In this document: positions 9,047 through 19,008 of the stretch, piece by piece
How the letters are laid out: every line of letters begins with the position of its first letter
Numbering within the stretch: position 1 is the stretch's first letter
Translations under genes and position numbers: made by a program
The notes under the pieces: model-generated
Database searches by the model: none
What the model was told of the DNA's origin: nothing
Seen by the model: only the letters and a program-made list of their open reading frames with translations
Assembly: GCF_003606345.3 (NCBI RefSeq)
Contig: NZ_CP031844.2
Coordinates: 1,595,001-1,659,000, forward strand
Length of the DNA stretch: 64,000 nucleotides
Direction: 5' to 3'
Origin: Bartonella krasnovii
GTDB taxonomy: Bacteria; Pseudomonadota; Alphaproteobacteria; Rhizobiales; Rhizobiaceae

Positions 9047-9817
9047 TTAAACATTTTCCTCTGCTTCAAGATTGACCACACGGCGACGACGTGTTTTTCT
9101 CTGTATTCCCTTACTTAATCCAGGCAAAGGAGAAACCTCTTCTGTTGATGTTGATGCATCCCCATTTTTAGAGCTTTCTTCTGTTGTAAGAGAAAGCTCA
9201 AGGGATGATTCGTCTTGAGTGCGTACCGTACGACGACGCGGAGAACGACGTGTCTTCTTAACAGGTTCAACATTTTCCTCAGAGCCACAGTTTTCCTGCC
9301 CCATTTTCTCATCCGATAGAGCCTCGACAGCATTTTCACGCGCATCGCCATTTTGTACTTTGACATGTGAACCAAGATCTTTTTTTTGCGACTGTGTCTG
9401 CAATACATCTGTATCAGACGCGACAGCATCTTTTTTCTGGTCTTCAGAATTTATCTCACCGCATTCTTGCCCGTTATTTTCCTCACAGTTTTCATCAGTA
9501 CGATTTTCATCAGCACGATTTTCATCACGCCGAGCCGATTGGGACATTTGCCCCGCTGCTGCTAAAATAATACGCAAATAGTGTTCGGCATGTTGTAAAT
9601 AATTTTCCGACATCACGCGATCACCAGCACCTTGTGCATCACGCGCAAGACTGATGTATTTATCGGCAATTTGCTGAGCATTCCCTCGAATTTTAACATC
9701 CGGACCGCTACTTTCATAATTTCGAGATAACGGATTAGGACCGCGACGATTATTATTGTTATTACCATTATTATTATTATTGCGACCGCGTACCCGTCTA
9801 TTTTGTTGTGGCCTCAT
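9047..9817 (-). CDS. DUF4167 domain protein
   Basis: 256 aa. The N-terminus is RNA-binding-like and Asn/Arg-rich (RRVRGRNNNNNGNNNNNRRG), followed by the conserved DUF4167 block: IRGNAQQIADKYISLARDAQ, then GDRVMSENYLQHAEHYLRI (about residues 43-85). The rest is low-complexity and acidic, with NRADENRTDEN repeats, ending in an Arg-rich tail (KTRRSPRRRTVR and KTRRRRVV). DUF4167 proteins are widespread in alphaproteobacteria; their function is not settled, although the composition suggests nucleic-acid binding. The poly-Asn stretch is encoded by a run of AAT/AAC codons that could vary in length. Confidence 0.9.
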   Translation of the reverse strand: MRPQQNRRVRGRNNNNNGNNNNNRRGPNPLSRNYESSGPDVKIRGNAQQIADKYISLARDAQGAGDRVMSENYLQHAEHYLRIILAAAGQMSQSARRDENRADENRTDENCEENNGQECGEINSEDQKKDAVASDTDVLQTQSQKKDLGSHVKVQNGDARENAVEALSDEKMGQENCGSEENVEPVKKTRRSPRRRTVRTQDESSLELSLTTEESSKNGDASTSTEEVSPLPGLSKGIQRKTRRRRVVNLEAEENV

Positions 9818-11504
9818 CTTTATCCCTTTATTGGAGTGTGTGTCTTAATTGACTCTTCTTCATTGCATCATTTTTTAATAATGCTGATCATGTTGAACAT
9901 ACAGTTATCAAGCTATCCGCGTTTTATTTCACTCAAACGAACCCTACTGATATTGATAAAAGCATATATTTTCTTGAAAATCACGAAACAGCAGGGAAAT
10001 CATAAATCAAAAATTCCCCATTTCTCTGTCAACCAGCAGAAACCTAGTGATGTTCACATAAAATGCCAAGTGTTTTTTTTAAAATAAACCATATTTCACT
10101 AAAAAAATAATTACCTTGTGGAAAACAAAAAGGAGAACACACATAGAACATACCTGACAAAGAAAAAACTCATGCCAGAGAACACGGAAAGCTTCCCTTT
10201 TTCTGCCCTAAAACCACCTTTTGCTTTAAAACCACCGCTCCTAAAAACGCTGATATCCCTTCCCCCTCGTGCCCCAAACTCATAAGCACTTCTGCCCGAA
10301 CAAGTCACTGCGCGAACCTCTTTATTGTATGAATATAGCCTCTCTTCACCGCTAAAGCAACCCCTCGCGAGCGATAATTCACGATCGCTTCACAAAATCC
10401 CTTAGATTCTTATAGATAGATTAATATGGAGGATTATTCAAGCCCTATAATCACCAAGAGACCACACTCTTCTTTCTCAAACCTACCAGCTATCCTCTCA
10501 ATTTCTATTTTAACCCTATAGATTTTTAAGTCCCCCTCTTCATTGATAACAAATTGAGCCTAAAAGGAAAATAGTTAAATACAAAAAATGTTAAATTATT
10601 TAAAAAAATATTCCTCCTTAAAGTTTATCAATAAGAATGGCATAACAACAGATTTCTTCTCTTAATCCTTATTTTATCAAGAAAACTGGAGCATATAAAA
10701 TAAGCCCATTTGCGCCCCAATCAAGCGCTTTACACATAAAATAACCTTGAAGTTTATACCCTTTCAAAGAAAGAAATATTTTTCTCAGTTTTGTCATATC
10801 TATTGATCCATTTGTCACGCCTTTTAACTTAGCTTACCCTCAAAGGACTTGAATTCTTTCTACGCACTGGTCTGTCAACAATCTGAACTTTTTTTAAATT
10901 TGTGCAACAAATTGATTGATAAAAATCATTCATCTTTTTTATCTTAAATTTTTATATTGAGTAAAAAAACTTATACTGTAGTTTTTTTATCCTCAATCTG
11001 TTTCTTGTTGGATCAATCAAAATCATTGACTTGCATGTTACACGCAAGAAAGGCATGCGAAGAATAAAAACAGAAAAAACTAAGCAAACCTCTTATAGGT
11101 TGTTTCAAAGGCCAATCAAAAGCTATCCGTAACATGAGAATGCCCTTAGTTTACACTTTTATGAAACGTGAAAGAGAGAGGATACTTTATAATAAATTTT
11201 ATACCCTTCATGAGCACCTTCCCCATTTACCAAAGCACCCTCGCAAAATGCTCTTCCCACACTGTTATTTCCCTTAAATGAAAAGCACACAGTAAGTTTT
11301 CCTCAAAACACACATGCCTCCTCTTAAAATACTTCAAAGAGACATCCATGGGCTTATACGATCACGTCTTAAATGGACCAGGGCTTGTACAAAATAAACA
11401 CATCTTATTGGTATAGAGATTGTTGGTAATAAAGGCAAAGAGCAATGAAGCGCTTTTTATCTTTTCATTAAAATTCGCACTCTTTCAACTTTCCGTGTAA
11501 CACC
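9818..11504. other. Long decayed intergenic region
   Basis: About 1.7 kb of AT-rich DNA. The open frames in it are short with skewed composition and lack ribosome sites. A segment around 11030-11070 (GCATG...GCATGC with AAGAAAGGCATGC) recurs in weaker form near 12395, suggesting old duplicated material. Confidence 0.5.
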
Positions 11505-11948
11505 CTAAAAGTAATTGCGTTTTCTGCCTTTTTCATTTTCTTTTTCATTAAGAAAACAATCCCGTAAGAGAAAATAATTTCCATCCCCCGGTCGGACCAT
11601 TGCCAAACATTGTTTTTTTGCCGTATCAGAAAGCTTATCCCACATTTCACGAATAGCAAAATAGGCCTCACTTTCCAAATTAAGACAATGCTGATAAACT
11701 TCTCTTTTCATATCGGGCATCACGGAAGCAGAAATTTCCTTGCAGTACACGCGCAGATCAAAAACAGGAATAGCCAATTCAACAGGCGCTTGTTGTACTA
11801 TTTTTTTGTGAGAAGAAAAATAACTGACTGCCTTTGCAAAAACAAAACACAAAATCACGATACAAAAGAGTATCACGCAAACAAGAGCAATCTTGCGATA
11901 TAATCTTTTGAAATAAGCCTTTTGTCTTGCGCGGATTCTTTTTTCCAT
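11505..11948 (-). CDS. Small membrane-anchored protein, unknown function
   Basis: 147 aa from the ATG at 11948, which has AAAGGG upstream; an upstream in-frame start at 11996 is less likely. A basic N-terminus (MEKRIRARQKAYFKRLYRK) is followed by one transmembrane helix (about residues 20-42) and a soluble domain containing cysteines (VYCKEIS, YQHCLNLE, KQCLAMV, RDCFLN) with periplasmic character. Codon use and hydrophobicity pattern look like a real gene, isolated in a long decayed region. No family recognised. Confidence 0.6.
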   Translation of the reverse strand: MEKRIRARQKAYFKRLYRKIALVCVILFCIVILCFVFAKAVSYFSSHKKIVQQAPVELAIPVFDLRVYCKEISASVMPDMKREVYQHCLNLESEAYFAIREMWDKLSDTAKKQCLAMVRPGDGNYFLLRDCFLNEKENEKGRKRNYF

Positions 11949-11999
11949 AAAGACTATACCCTTTAAAAATTCCAAGAGAATCTTTTTACAACCCAAAAT

Positions 12000-14680
12000 G
12001 ATAAAAGCACTTTTTTACACAATACAGGGCATAACAGCAAACGATCAATACGCTTAAGGACGCTTTTTCCCTGTAGCGTTAATATTTTTGCTATTTTTTA
12101 TCATGGAAAACTCTTATGAAAAATTTTCCTCCTTTATGAAAAAAACAGAGATTATAATTTTCTCCCACCAGCTTAAAAAGCAAAGATTCTTCATCCATCG
12201 CACTCTGTAAACAATTTGTCTTCGTTAAGACACGTTCCATTTATGGATAAAGAATATTCATTATTTTGCATGTTGAATAAGAAATCTGCATATCATAGGA
12301 TTTTCTCATTTCAAATCTACTTTCCCTGTTATACCCGTCAAATCACTTGATTTAACGTTACAATGTGGAGCTGACGCATCTATCAAAGACTATCCAAGAA
12401 AGGCATGCCTCTAACCGTTTTAAGTTCTAAGAGCTTTTCGCAATATTATGCGCTAGAAAAGTGGATAAAAACACCAGCATGCTCTTTTTTATAAAACATC
12501 AAGAGAGAAGAACCCTATCCATTTTATTCACGTCATGGGGGCTAGTACTATTCACACCCCCCCTCACGAAATGAGCTTAAGAGTAGGGATAACTCTTTAA
12601 GGTTTATCGCAACATTGTGGACGAGAAAATATATTGCATCTGTTTTCTCAGAGAGGGGTATGATCTCCCAAAGACACGTGAGAAACATAAAGTGTAAAAC
12701 ATGATCTATTTAAAAGATATGGATCATTTTAAAAGCCGTAAAGCAAAAAGACACTGACAAGACACGTAATTGTCCGCCTTTCATTTTCAATGAGGCAGTC
12801 TCCCCATTTTTAGAAATAAACACCCCATCGAACATACAAAAGCTGGAGTCACGAATAGAGTTGCATCTGTCTTAATCTGAGAACTCTTATCCGTTTTACT
12901 CTCTCTCAAACATACTGTGACATTAGGATTTTGATACTGATTAAAAACAACAGAAAAACACCTGCATTTTTACTTTAAACGCCCCCCATTGAGATAAAAA
13001 TGCCCAAGATTTTAGAGGTTTCATTGTAAAAGAACATCACAAAATACAATAATGAGAATAATGAAAAAAGGATCTAAAGCCATCCCAAGAAAAGAGAGCG
13101 AATATTCAGCCTATAAGGCAATAAAAAAAGCCACACCATTAAATGGTGTGGCTTTTGAATAGAGATATAATTTAAATAACATAAAAAAGAAATCAATAAC
13201 CAATATTTATACACAAAACGTATAGTATTGCAATATTTTTAATTATATTTATAAAACTTATCCAGAGATAAGTATAAAGAATGAGCAATGAAAGCACTTC
13301 TTTATCTCATTCATCTGAATGAAAAAAAGCCTGTTATCTCTCTTCTTGCTTTAACGGTATGAAAAATAATATCTTTTTATTAAAGGGTACCGTTTACAGT
13401 AAAACATAATTTAAAAACAAAATGTATTTAATAAATCGAACCGTTTTGTTGATTTGTCTTAAAAAAACTCACGCGTAAACACGCGATTTAAGCACAAGAA
13501 ATGATTTATAATGATCGCATCTTAAAGGAGAGATCCAAAGTCATAAGATTTTCTTATTTTCAAACCTATTCACTGTTGCCTCAAGCAAAACCATATTTTT
13601 TGCCCATTACAAACGGACAAGCCTGGTAGCATAAAACTGTCCCCGAAAAGGCATAGCTTTTCATGAATCATACCAAGGATTGTCACAACATTGGGGACAA
13701 ACAAAATGACTTATGATATCAACGTCTCCTTTTATGCGACCTAAAGTATGACTATTCCTGTAAAAGAAAAACAAATTAGATTATCTGGCTATGGAGTGTT
13801 TTATAAATTTTATACTTCATGAGAGCTTTATTCTTATACCCTTCACGAGTCTCATTGTGAAATGTGCGTGAGAGCGAAATATCACTTTTAAACAAGCCCG
13901 TGAATTCGCACATCTAATATATTGGATTTAGAGCGTTCTATTTTACGAGAAGAGCATATCTCCCCAAAAGACATCCAATCAAAAAAAATGTGAGATATCA
14001 TCTTTATTATTAAAAGAAGAATTGATGCTTTTAAAAGTCGTAAAGCAAAAGGATAATAGTGATGGCAGCTGTTTCCCCATTGACATTCTTTCTAAATAAG
14101 GTTTTCCCCCCATTTTAAAGATGACGCAAACAGAGATAGATGCTTAGTTTATCATAAAGCCTGTTCTTTTATGCTTGTAAAAACAGATCTTTCTTGATTT
14201 TCATCCACCAACACAAAAAACGCAAACTCTATAAAACTCAATTTGATTAAGGAATCATTCTAGAGAATTCCCATTGAATTTTCCACCTATGACAACTTAA
14301 AGCTCGACAAATCAACCCTGCCTTAAATATTCCCGACATCCTAAAAAACACTTCTTGTATCAAGGAAAAGCTCTTACAAAATAAGGAAAACCACGCCTTT
14401 ATCATCAAACACTTAAAAGGATAGTATTTAACAATATCAAGCGAGAGAAAAAACAACCACTTGTCGTCCTGCATCCTTTCCAATTTGTACACCATTATTG
14501 GGTAAGAAGAACAAATGCAACACAAGCCTGCTCCAATGACAGCCCCTTTCTCTTCCCGATAAGAAAAAACTTATATGACACACATTTTTTCTTATCGATA
14601 TTTTTCTCTGTCTTGATCTTTTTTGTAATTTAAAAATTCTTTTTATAGGACTTTTAACCAACTAAAATGATCACTCTTTT
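12000..14680. other. Decayed region with a degenerate duplicated block
   Basis: No credible gene. Two blocks, about 12380-12830 and 13630-14110, share weakly conserved landmarks in the same order: a GGCATGCC/GGCATAGC element, a GGGTATGATCTCCCAAAGAC versus GCATATCTCCCCAAAAGAC element, and an AAAAGCCGTAAAGCAAAAGG element. They look like ancient copies of one unknown sequence. Confidence 0.5.
13126..13156. terminator. Symmetric intrinsic terminator
   Basis: A perfect 15-bp inverted repeat (left arm AAAAGCCACACCATT at 13126-13140, right arm 13142-13156) ends in TTTT on either strand. It is among the strongest hairpins in the window and has no annotated gene directly next to it, so it may end an unrecognised transcript. 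Confidence 0.85.
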
Positions 14681-14999
14681 CTATTTTCGCTTAAAAAAAA
14701 GAAGCAATACCCCGAAAAGCCCCAGATAAAGTCCCTCTAGCCCCCAATAGGGATGTTTTGCCCCATACTGCTGTGTATTTCTAGTGGCTTTACGTGTTGT
14801 AATTTTTGAAATAAAAGAGCTATAATCTTTTAACAGCCCCAGTATTATCAATTGTCCAGTATTATCAATTATATTGTCAATTGAGAAACAAAACTGCTTT
14901 TATCGACAGATGATTTTATTTTAATTTCTGATGCATTCATCTTAGTCTCTAGTAAGGTTATTCCGCCGCTTACAGTCTTATTCATATTGCTTTGATCAT
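14681..14999 (-). pseudogene. Small holin-like gene with an interrupted frame
   Basis: Just 8 bp after the preceding minus-strand gene, a ribosome site (AGAAGG) leads into ATG 14999 (five codons, then TGA) and an overlapping ATG at 14985. The frame from 14985 reads MNKTVSGGITLLETKMNASE and on to about residue 37, then stops at a TAA. A shifted frame continues with coding character (DYSSFISKITTRKATRN) and ends with a hydrophobic helix (LEGLYLGLFGVLLLFFKRK) and TAG at 14681. The break lies at a short tandem duplication (AATTGATAATACTGG twice). The C-terminal helix with a basic tail fits a small phage membrane protein. It could be a broken gene, two overlapping genes or a frameshift product. Confidence 0.5.
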
Positions 15000-15006
15000 T
15001 TTCCTT

Positions 15007-15207
15007 CTATTTGATACCGATAATATCAAGCAGATCTACCCTATCTTCTAAAGCATCCATGCGCTTTGAAATTTTTTTCATATCCTTATATGCTTTTTTC
15101 AACAATGCGTTCAAAGGAGCATGCCCCATTCTCCCGCTGGCATAAAGCACCACACGAATACACTCAGGATCATCAATATCTGCAATAGAAAATGGAAAAA
15201 GTGCCAT
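15007..15207 (-). CDS. Small coiled-coil protein at the end of the phage-like cluster
   Basis: 66 aa from ATG 15207, chosen because GGGGG lies 6 bp upstream; the longer frame from 15234 has no site. The sequence starts MALFPFSIADIDDPECIRVV and has a C-terminal helix with heptad spacing (MKKISKRMDALEDRVDLLDI). This pattern recalls small phage proteins of the XhlA type that accompany holins, but the match is loose. It is co-directional with the structural genes and only 8 bp from the next small frame, so it belongs to the same unit. Confidence 0.6.
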   Translation of the reverse strand: MALFPFSIADIDDPECIRVVLYASGRMGHAPLNALLKKAYKDMKKISKRMDALEDRVDLLDIIGIK

Positions 15208-15285
15208 TACATCCCCCTTTTTGAACAGCTCCACAGAGCCTTTGAGTCTTTTTTCCTTTATCCGACTCTTTTATTTTTCGTAAAA

Positions 15286-15438
15286 CCGTGTGCAACCGTG
15301 TGCAACCGTGTGCAACCATGTGCAACCGTGTGCAACCGTGTGCAACCGTGTGCAACCGTGTGCAACCGTGTGCAACCGTGTGCAACCGTGTGCAACCGTG
15401 TGCAACCGTGTGCAACCGTGTGCAACCGTGTGCAACCG
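15286..15438. repeat. 10-bp tandem repeat (TGCAACCGTG), nearly 15 copies
   Basis: Fourteen full TGCAACCGTG units occupy 15291-15430, followed by a partial unit; one unit carries A instead of G (ACCATG near 15318). It sits about 80 bp upstream of the small coiled-coil gene, between it and the tail collar gene. Open frames on both strands here are repeat by-products. Confidence 0.97.
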
Positions 15439-16081
15439 CATTAAAAGCTTTTGAAAAAAATTCCTTTATCGAAAGCTTTTACAAGACATTTTTTTAATTA
15501 TTTCTGTTTTCCACCTAAAATGGTGATTTTTTCTCCCTATCCCCCAAAATGCATAATGACATGGCATATTTTGTCGACTTTTTCCAACAGAACAAAGTGA
15601 ACCTCAACCGCTCTTTAAGCAAAAATCTGGCAACAATCCAACCTTTAGTCTAGCGGGATTCCCACTTGGACTTTTTCTTCAAATGTTCTCTATCACCACA
15701 GCTCAAAAGGGGGGCAAGAAAGCTCTACAATCAACCCCTCAATATTCACCCACACATAAAAAACACACCAGTTTTAACCCCTTCTCAAACAAGGGAATTT
15801 TACGGCATAATGGGATAAACAATTATCTGACAGATTTTCTTCTCTCTTTTAGCCCCTTCCATCAATGAACACTGTCTTGATCTTTTAAAGAGTAATAGGC
15901 AAAAAGACCTTATATCTCCAACAAAGGTGCGACAAAAGGTAAAATCATAAAAGAGGATAAGGGATCATTTTTTTAAAAGCACCTCAAAGCTTTCTGCATG
16001 AGAGATTCGATAAGTTTTTCTATAATAGAAGATTTTGCAACTATTTTTCTCTCTCTTTTATCTCTCTTAAAGCTTTCATTC
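15439..16081. other. Intergenic stretch inside the phage-like cluster
   Basis: AT-rich, with no recognisable gene or strong hairpin. The frames at 15683-15868 and 15998-16189 have no family resemblance. Confidence 0.5.
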
Positions 16082-17086
16082 TCAGGCTTTGATCGCATAA
16101 ACCACCGCCATATTGACAGGACGTGTTTCATCCCCTCCTGTTTTTTGCAACAAAACCTTATGTTCATGCTCTCCGGCGGGCTCTGTTAACATATTGTTTC
16201 TGAGCCGTACAGATACATACTCTTGAGTAGTCCCCCAACCGTGGGTCATAGAATAGGTTTTAGCATCTGGCAAACTATGCTGGTGTTGGCCTGTTGAATC
16301 TGTTTTTCCTTCATGGGTATGGGCTTTAAAAGATTCTTCTTGTCGACTTCCCAAAAGACGTCCTTTATCAAGGTTTTTTCCACTATCGAGCCCCCGTAAA
16401 AACATTCCCCGCAAATCAGGAACATTAAATGTTGTTTTCCCATCTCCTTTTCCCCATATTTCCCCCAGAACAGCAAAGAGATTGGCATAGCTCTTTCGCG
16501 AATATTCTTTCCCATCACACAGCAGCCACCCAGAGGGTATTTTTTCACTCGCAAAAGTTCCAATAAATCCGGATGAAAAAGATTCAGGTAAAGGAGGAAA
16601 GGGCGGAATTTCAGGAGGTTTTATGGTAGGATTGGTTAAAAACCAGCCATCAGCATTTTTTCCAGCAATATCACGCGTATAGACAAGTTCATAAAGCCCT
16701 CCCTTTTGTATTTCTCCCCCCTTTAAAGGCATGATTCCCTCTGGCGTTGCCATATAGGTTGGTCTTGAGGGCAATTGATTTAAAGAAACATTTGTTATTC
16801 CTCTATTGACGCCCTGCGCTTTAAAGCGCACCACAATGCCATCCATATACGTCTCAAAAAAAGACTTTGTCGCCAAACGAAGGGATGTTTTTTTATTATC
16901 CCTATCAACCGTAAACTGTGTTTCAATCACGCCCCCATTATCCAACAAATATTCTTTGATACGTTGCATCATAGCGCGCGCACTATCATTGACTGAACTT
17001 GGCGGTTGCCCTTCAGCCCAGTTTATACTCTCATCGACATAAGCATTTTCTGATGCGATGATTGACCAATCATAAATCGAACTCAT
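16082..17086 (-). CDS. Phage tail collar domain protein (tail fibre/spike-like)
   Basis: 334 aa from ATG 17086, which overlaps the upstream stop as ATGA. The N-terminal region (about 1-150) carries phage fibre features (AEGQPPSSVNDSARAMMQRI). A Pro-rich hinge (IKPPEIPPFPPLPE) leads to a phage tail collar domain with the signature GWLLCDGKEYSRKSYANLF and FNVPDLRGMFLRG, then His-rich loops (KAHTHEG, GQHQHS, GEHEHK) typical of receptor-binding tips. It probably mediates particle attachment to cells. It is the last large gene of the cluster, translationally coupled to the S74 protein. Confidence 0.9.
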   Translation of the reverse strand: MSSIYDWSIIASENAYVDESINWAEGQPPSSVNDSARAMMQRIKEYLLDNGGVIETQFTVDRDNKKTSLRLATKSFFETYMDGIVVRFKAQGVNRGITNVSLNQLPSRPTYMATPEGIMPLKGGEIQKGGLYELVYTRDIAGKNADGWFLTNPTIKPPEIPPFPPLPESFSSGFIGTFASEKIPSGWLLCDGKEYSRKSYANLFAVLGEIWGKGDGKTTFNVPDLRGMFLRGLDSGKNLDKGRLLGSRQEESFKAHTHEGKTDSTGQHQHSLPDAKTYSMTHGWGTTQEYVSVRLRNNMLTEPAGEHEHKVLLQKTGGDETRPVNMAVVYAIKA

Positions 17087-18222
17087 AGGAGACACTCTTT
17101 TTGCAAAAAGGAAAGACGCGCAAAAACGGAAGAAAAGAAAGCCATAATTTTATTTTTAGATTCCGGCGTTTTTTCCATTTTTATTTTTTTCATTTTCAAG
17201 CCTATTTTGTCATAATCCACATGGAGTAATTTTGTTTTCGCATTGACAAAAACCGCTTCAGGCTTCACACGCAACACGTCTTGTGCCAGAACACCTTGAT
17301 AGCGTTGTGGATTTCCTTTATAATTAAAGCGATAAAGAGGATATCCTTTTTCCTTTCCCACAAGAGTAATATTTTCTTTTGCTCTCACATCACAAAGCCC
17401 TAGAATTCCTCCAACCAATCCCAGCACCTGCTGCGCATCACGCAATGGATCTTTTGTCACAGAAGGGATTGTCGTTGATTTTCCGGAAGTTGTTCCGTAA
17501 TTTCCAGCCGCCTGTGTTCCGATCTGTAACAAACGTTCCAATCGGTTCCAATCTTGATTATCTTTTTCTGACCATTTTTGACGCTCCGCATCTAAGATAT
17601 TTTGACGATTGATATCTTGAATCATCCCCCCTTTCAGAGCATTTCCTTGCACATTACTCTGTCCTTGATAATAAGCATTTGCCGCGTTCACTTGATCAAG
17701 CTGAGAGCGATCAATCATCTGATTTGCGTTCATCATATTACTAATATCTTGATTATATTGCTGTGCGGCTGCATTTGTTGCCAAAGCGCCTAGCTCATCG
17801 GCGAGTACGCCGGTATGGGCTCCAGAGCCATAACGCCCCGCCCCAGACATCGATTGATTAATGGCATCAGAAGTTTTATTCAGGGCATTTTGCAATGCCA
17901 TATTAAATTTACTATTGCTTCCAACCCAATTTCCCTTCGCCATACCGGCAAGATTTGTGGCGCTGTTGGTTGGTGCATTTAACCATTGTGTTAGAGCAGG
18001 ATTATTATAAAGCCCTGCTGCTTGTTGTAAACCGTTCAGCGCATTTTTTGTCATATCGCTAAGACCAGCAACGCGCTCTCCTTGATAAACATTTCCACCA
18101 ATTCCCTTTTTATAAAGCCCCTGTGCATCTGCACTGGCTTGTTTAAAAATATCCGCCGCCCAAGCAGGGGGAGCATTTGTTTGTGTTGTCGTCTGCACTT
18201 GAGGTGTTTTTTTTCTACTCAT
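17083..18222 (-). CDS. Virion protein with C-terminal S74 chaperone-like domain
   Basis: 379 aa. The N-terminal two thirds are Ala/Asn/Gln-rich and helical (residues about 10-250; for example MSGAGRYGSGAHTGVLADEL), as in podovirus ejection or internal virion proteins. Near residue 278 comes CDVRAKENI, then YPLYRFNYKGNPQRYQGVLA: the intramolecular chaperone (peptidase S74) signature. The usual Ser before Asp is Cys here. The last residues (PESKNKIMAFFSSVFARLSF) are hydrophobic and basic. Start and stop overlap both neighbours by ATGA, so the three genes are coupled. Confidence 0.85.
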   Translation of the reverse strand: MSRKKTPQVQTTTQTNAPPAWAADIFKQASADAQGLYKKGIGGNVYQGERVAGLSDMTKNALNGLQQAAGLYNNPALTQWLNAPTNSATNLAGMAKGNWVGSNSKFNMALQNALNKTSDAINQSMSGAGRYGSGAHTGVLADELGALATNAAAQQYNQDISNMMNANQMIDRSQLDQVNAANAYYQGQSNVQGNALKGGMIQDINRQNILDAERQKWSEKDNQDWNRLERLLQIGTQAAGNYGTTSGKSTTIPSVTKDPLRDAQQVLGLVGGILGLCDVRAKENITLVGKEKGYPLYRFNYKGNPQRYQGVLAQDVLRVKPEAVFVNAKTKLLHVDYDKIGLKMKKIKMEKTPESKNKIMAFFSSVFARLSFLQKECLL

Positions 18223-18710
18223 GGACCCAGAACCTTTCTATATTGAATAAGATTACGAGAATATCCTTGATGAGCGAGCCTTTTCGCCCACCCAATTCTT
18301 CCAAACATATGTATTTCTTCAGCTTTGATTGTTCGCGCCCATTTTTCGACCTCATCAATCAATTTGACCAATTTCAGCCCTCCCTCTCCAGCCAAATCTG
18401 AGAGAATGACGCATTTTTTCCCCGTATGGGTACTTTCAACTTTGGTGATTGCAAAAGCACTAAAGTGGATTTTATTTTTTAAGACCAGCCATAATTGAGC
18501 TTGTCCTGTAGCAATTTCTTCAGCAATTTTTTCCAGACAAACATCATCTGGAAAACGCTGAACATATTTTTTTAATGCCGCATTAAGTCCCTCTTGATAG
18601 GGCGCTATTTTTTCCCATGACCAGTGCTGTGTTAGATGAGCAGAATAGACATCTTGATGATCTTGCATCATGATTTTAGCTTTCTTAACTTTTTCACGCA
18701 CACCGAACAT
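18219..18710 (-). CDS. GNAT-like phage protein
   Basis: 163 aa. The second half has the shape of an acetyltransferase fold: LWLVLKNKIHFSAFAITKVE, a helix LVKLIDEVEKWARTIKAEEI, then FGRIGWAKRLAHQGYSRNLI, where GW-x-R-x3-x-GY is frequent in phage-encoded GNAT-like proteins. I see no clear acetyl-CoA Q/R-x-x-G-x-G/A loop, so enzymatic activity is doubtful; a structural role is possible. It overlaps the S74 gene by 4 bp. The start is uncertain: ATG 18710 has a G-run too close, and ATG 18671/18668 are alternatives. Confidence 0.65.
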   Translation of the reverse strand: MFGVREKVKKAKIMMQDHQDVYSAHLTQHWSWEKIAPYQEGLNAALKKYVQRFPDDVCLEKIAEEIATGQAQLWLVLKNKIHFSAFAITKVESTHTGKKCVILSDLAGEGGLKLVKLIDEVEKWARTIKAEEIHMFGRIGWAKRLAHQGYSRNLIQYRKVLGP

Positions 18711-19008
18711 CCCCCTTGCACCGCCCCCCCACGCACTTCTATTTACCCCACACCTTTCAAAAGGAAGCCCCCACCATCTCTTGTGTCATAAGATTAAGAA
18801 AGCGGTCATAAGGTTTAAGAAAGAGCTTTTTTCATAAAAAACATGGTACAAACTCTTCTCGATCATAAAGAAGCATTAAGCCCTGCTTTATTCCTTTGAT
18901 AAGGGCATGCCTCATCTGTCCTTTGATGATCATAGCTTGGCTCTCACACATATCCTTTAATGATAAAAGCTCAGCCTATCGCATGCTTATTTATTATAGG
19001 GGCTTAGC
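18711..19008. other. Spacer with a short duplicated gene-end sequence
   Basis: No gene. The motif GCCTATCGCATGC, which overlaps the 3' end of the next gene near 19005-19017, is repeated at about 18973-18985, a miniature case of the gene-end duplication seen elsewhere. Confidence 0.6.

Noticed and set aside
15121..15497. Frames rich in CNRVQPCATV or HTVAHGCTRL repeats on both strands
   Set aside because: By-products of the TGCAACCGTG array.
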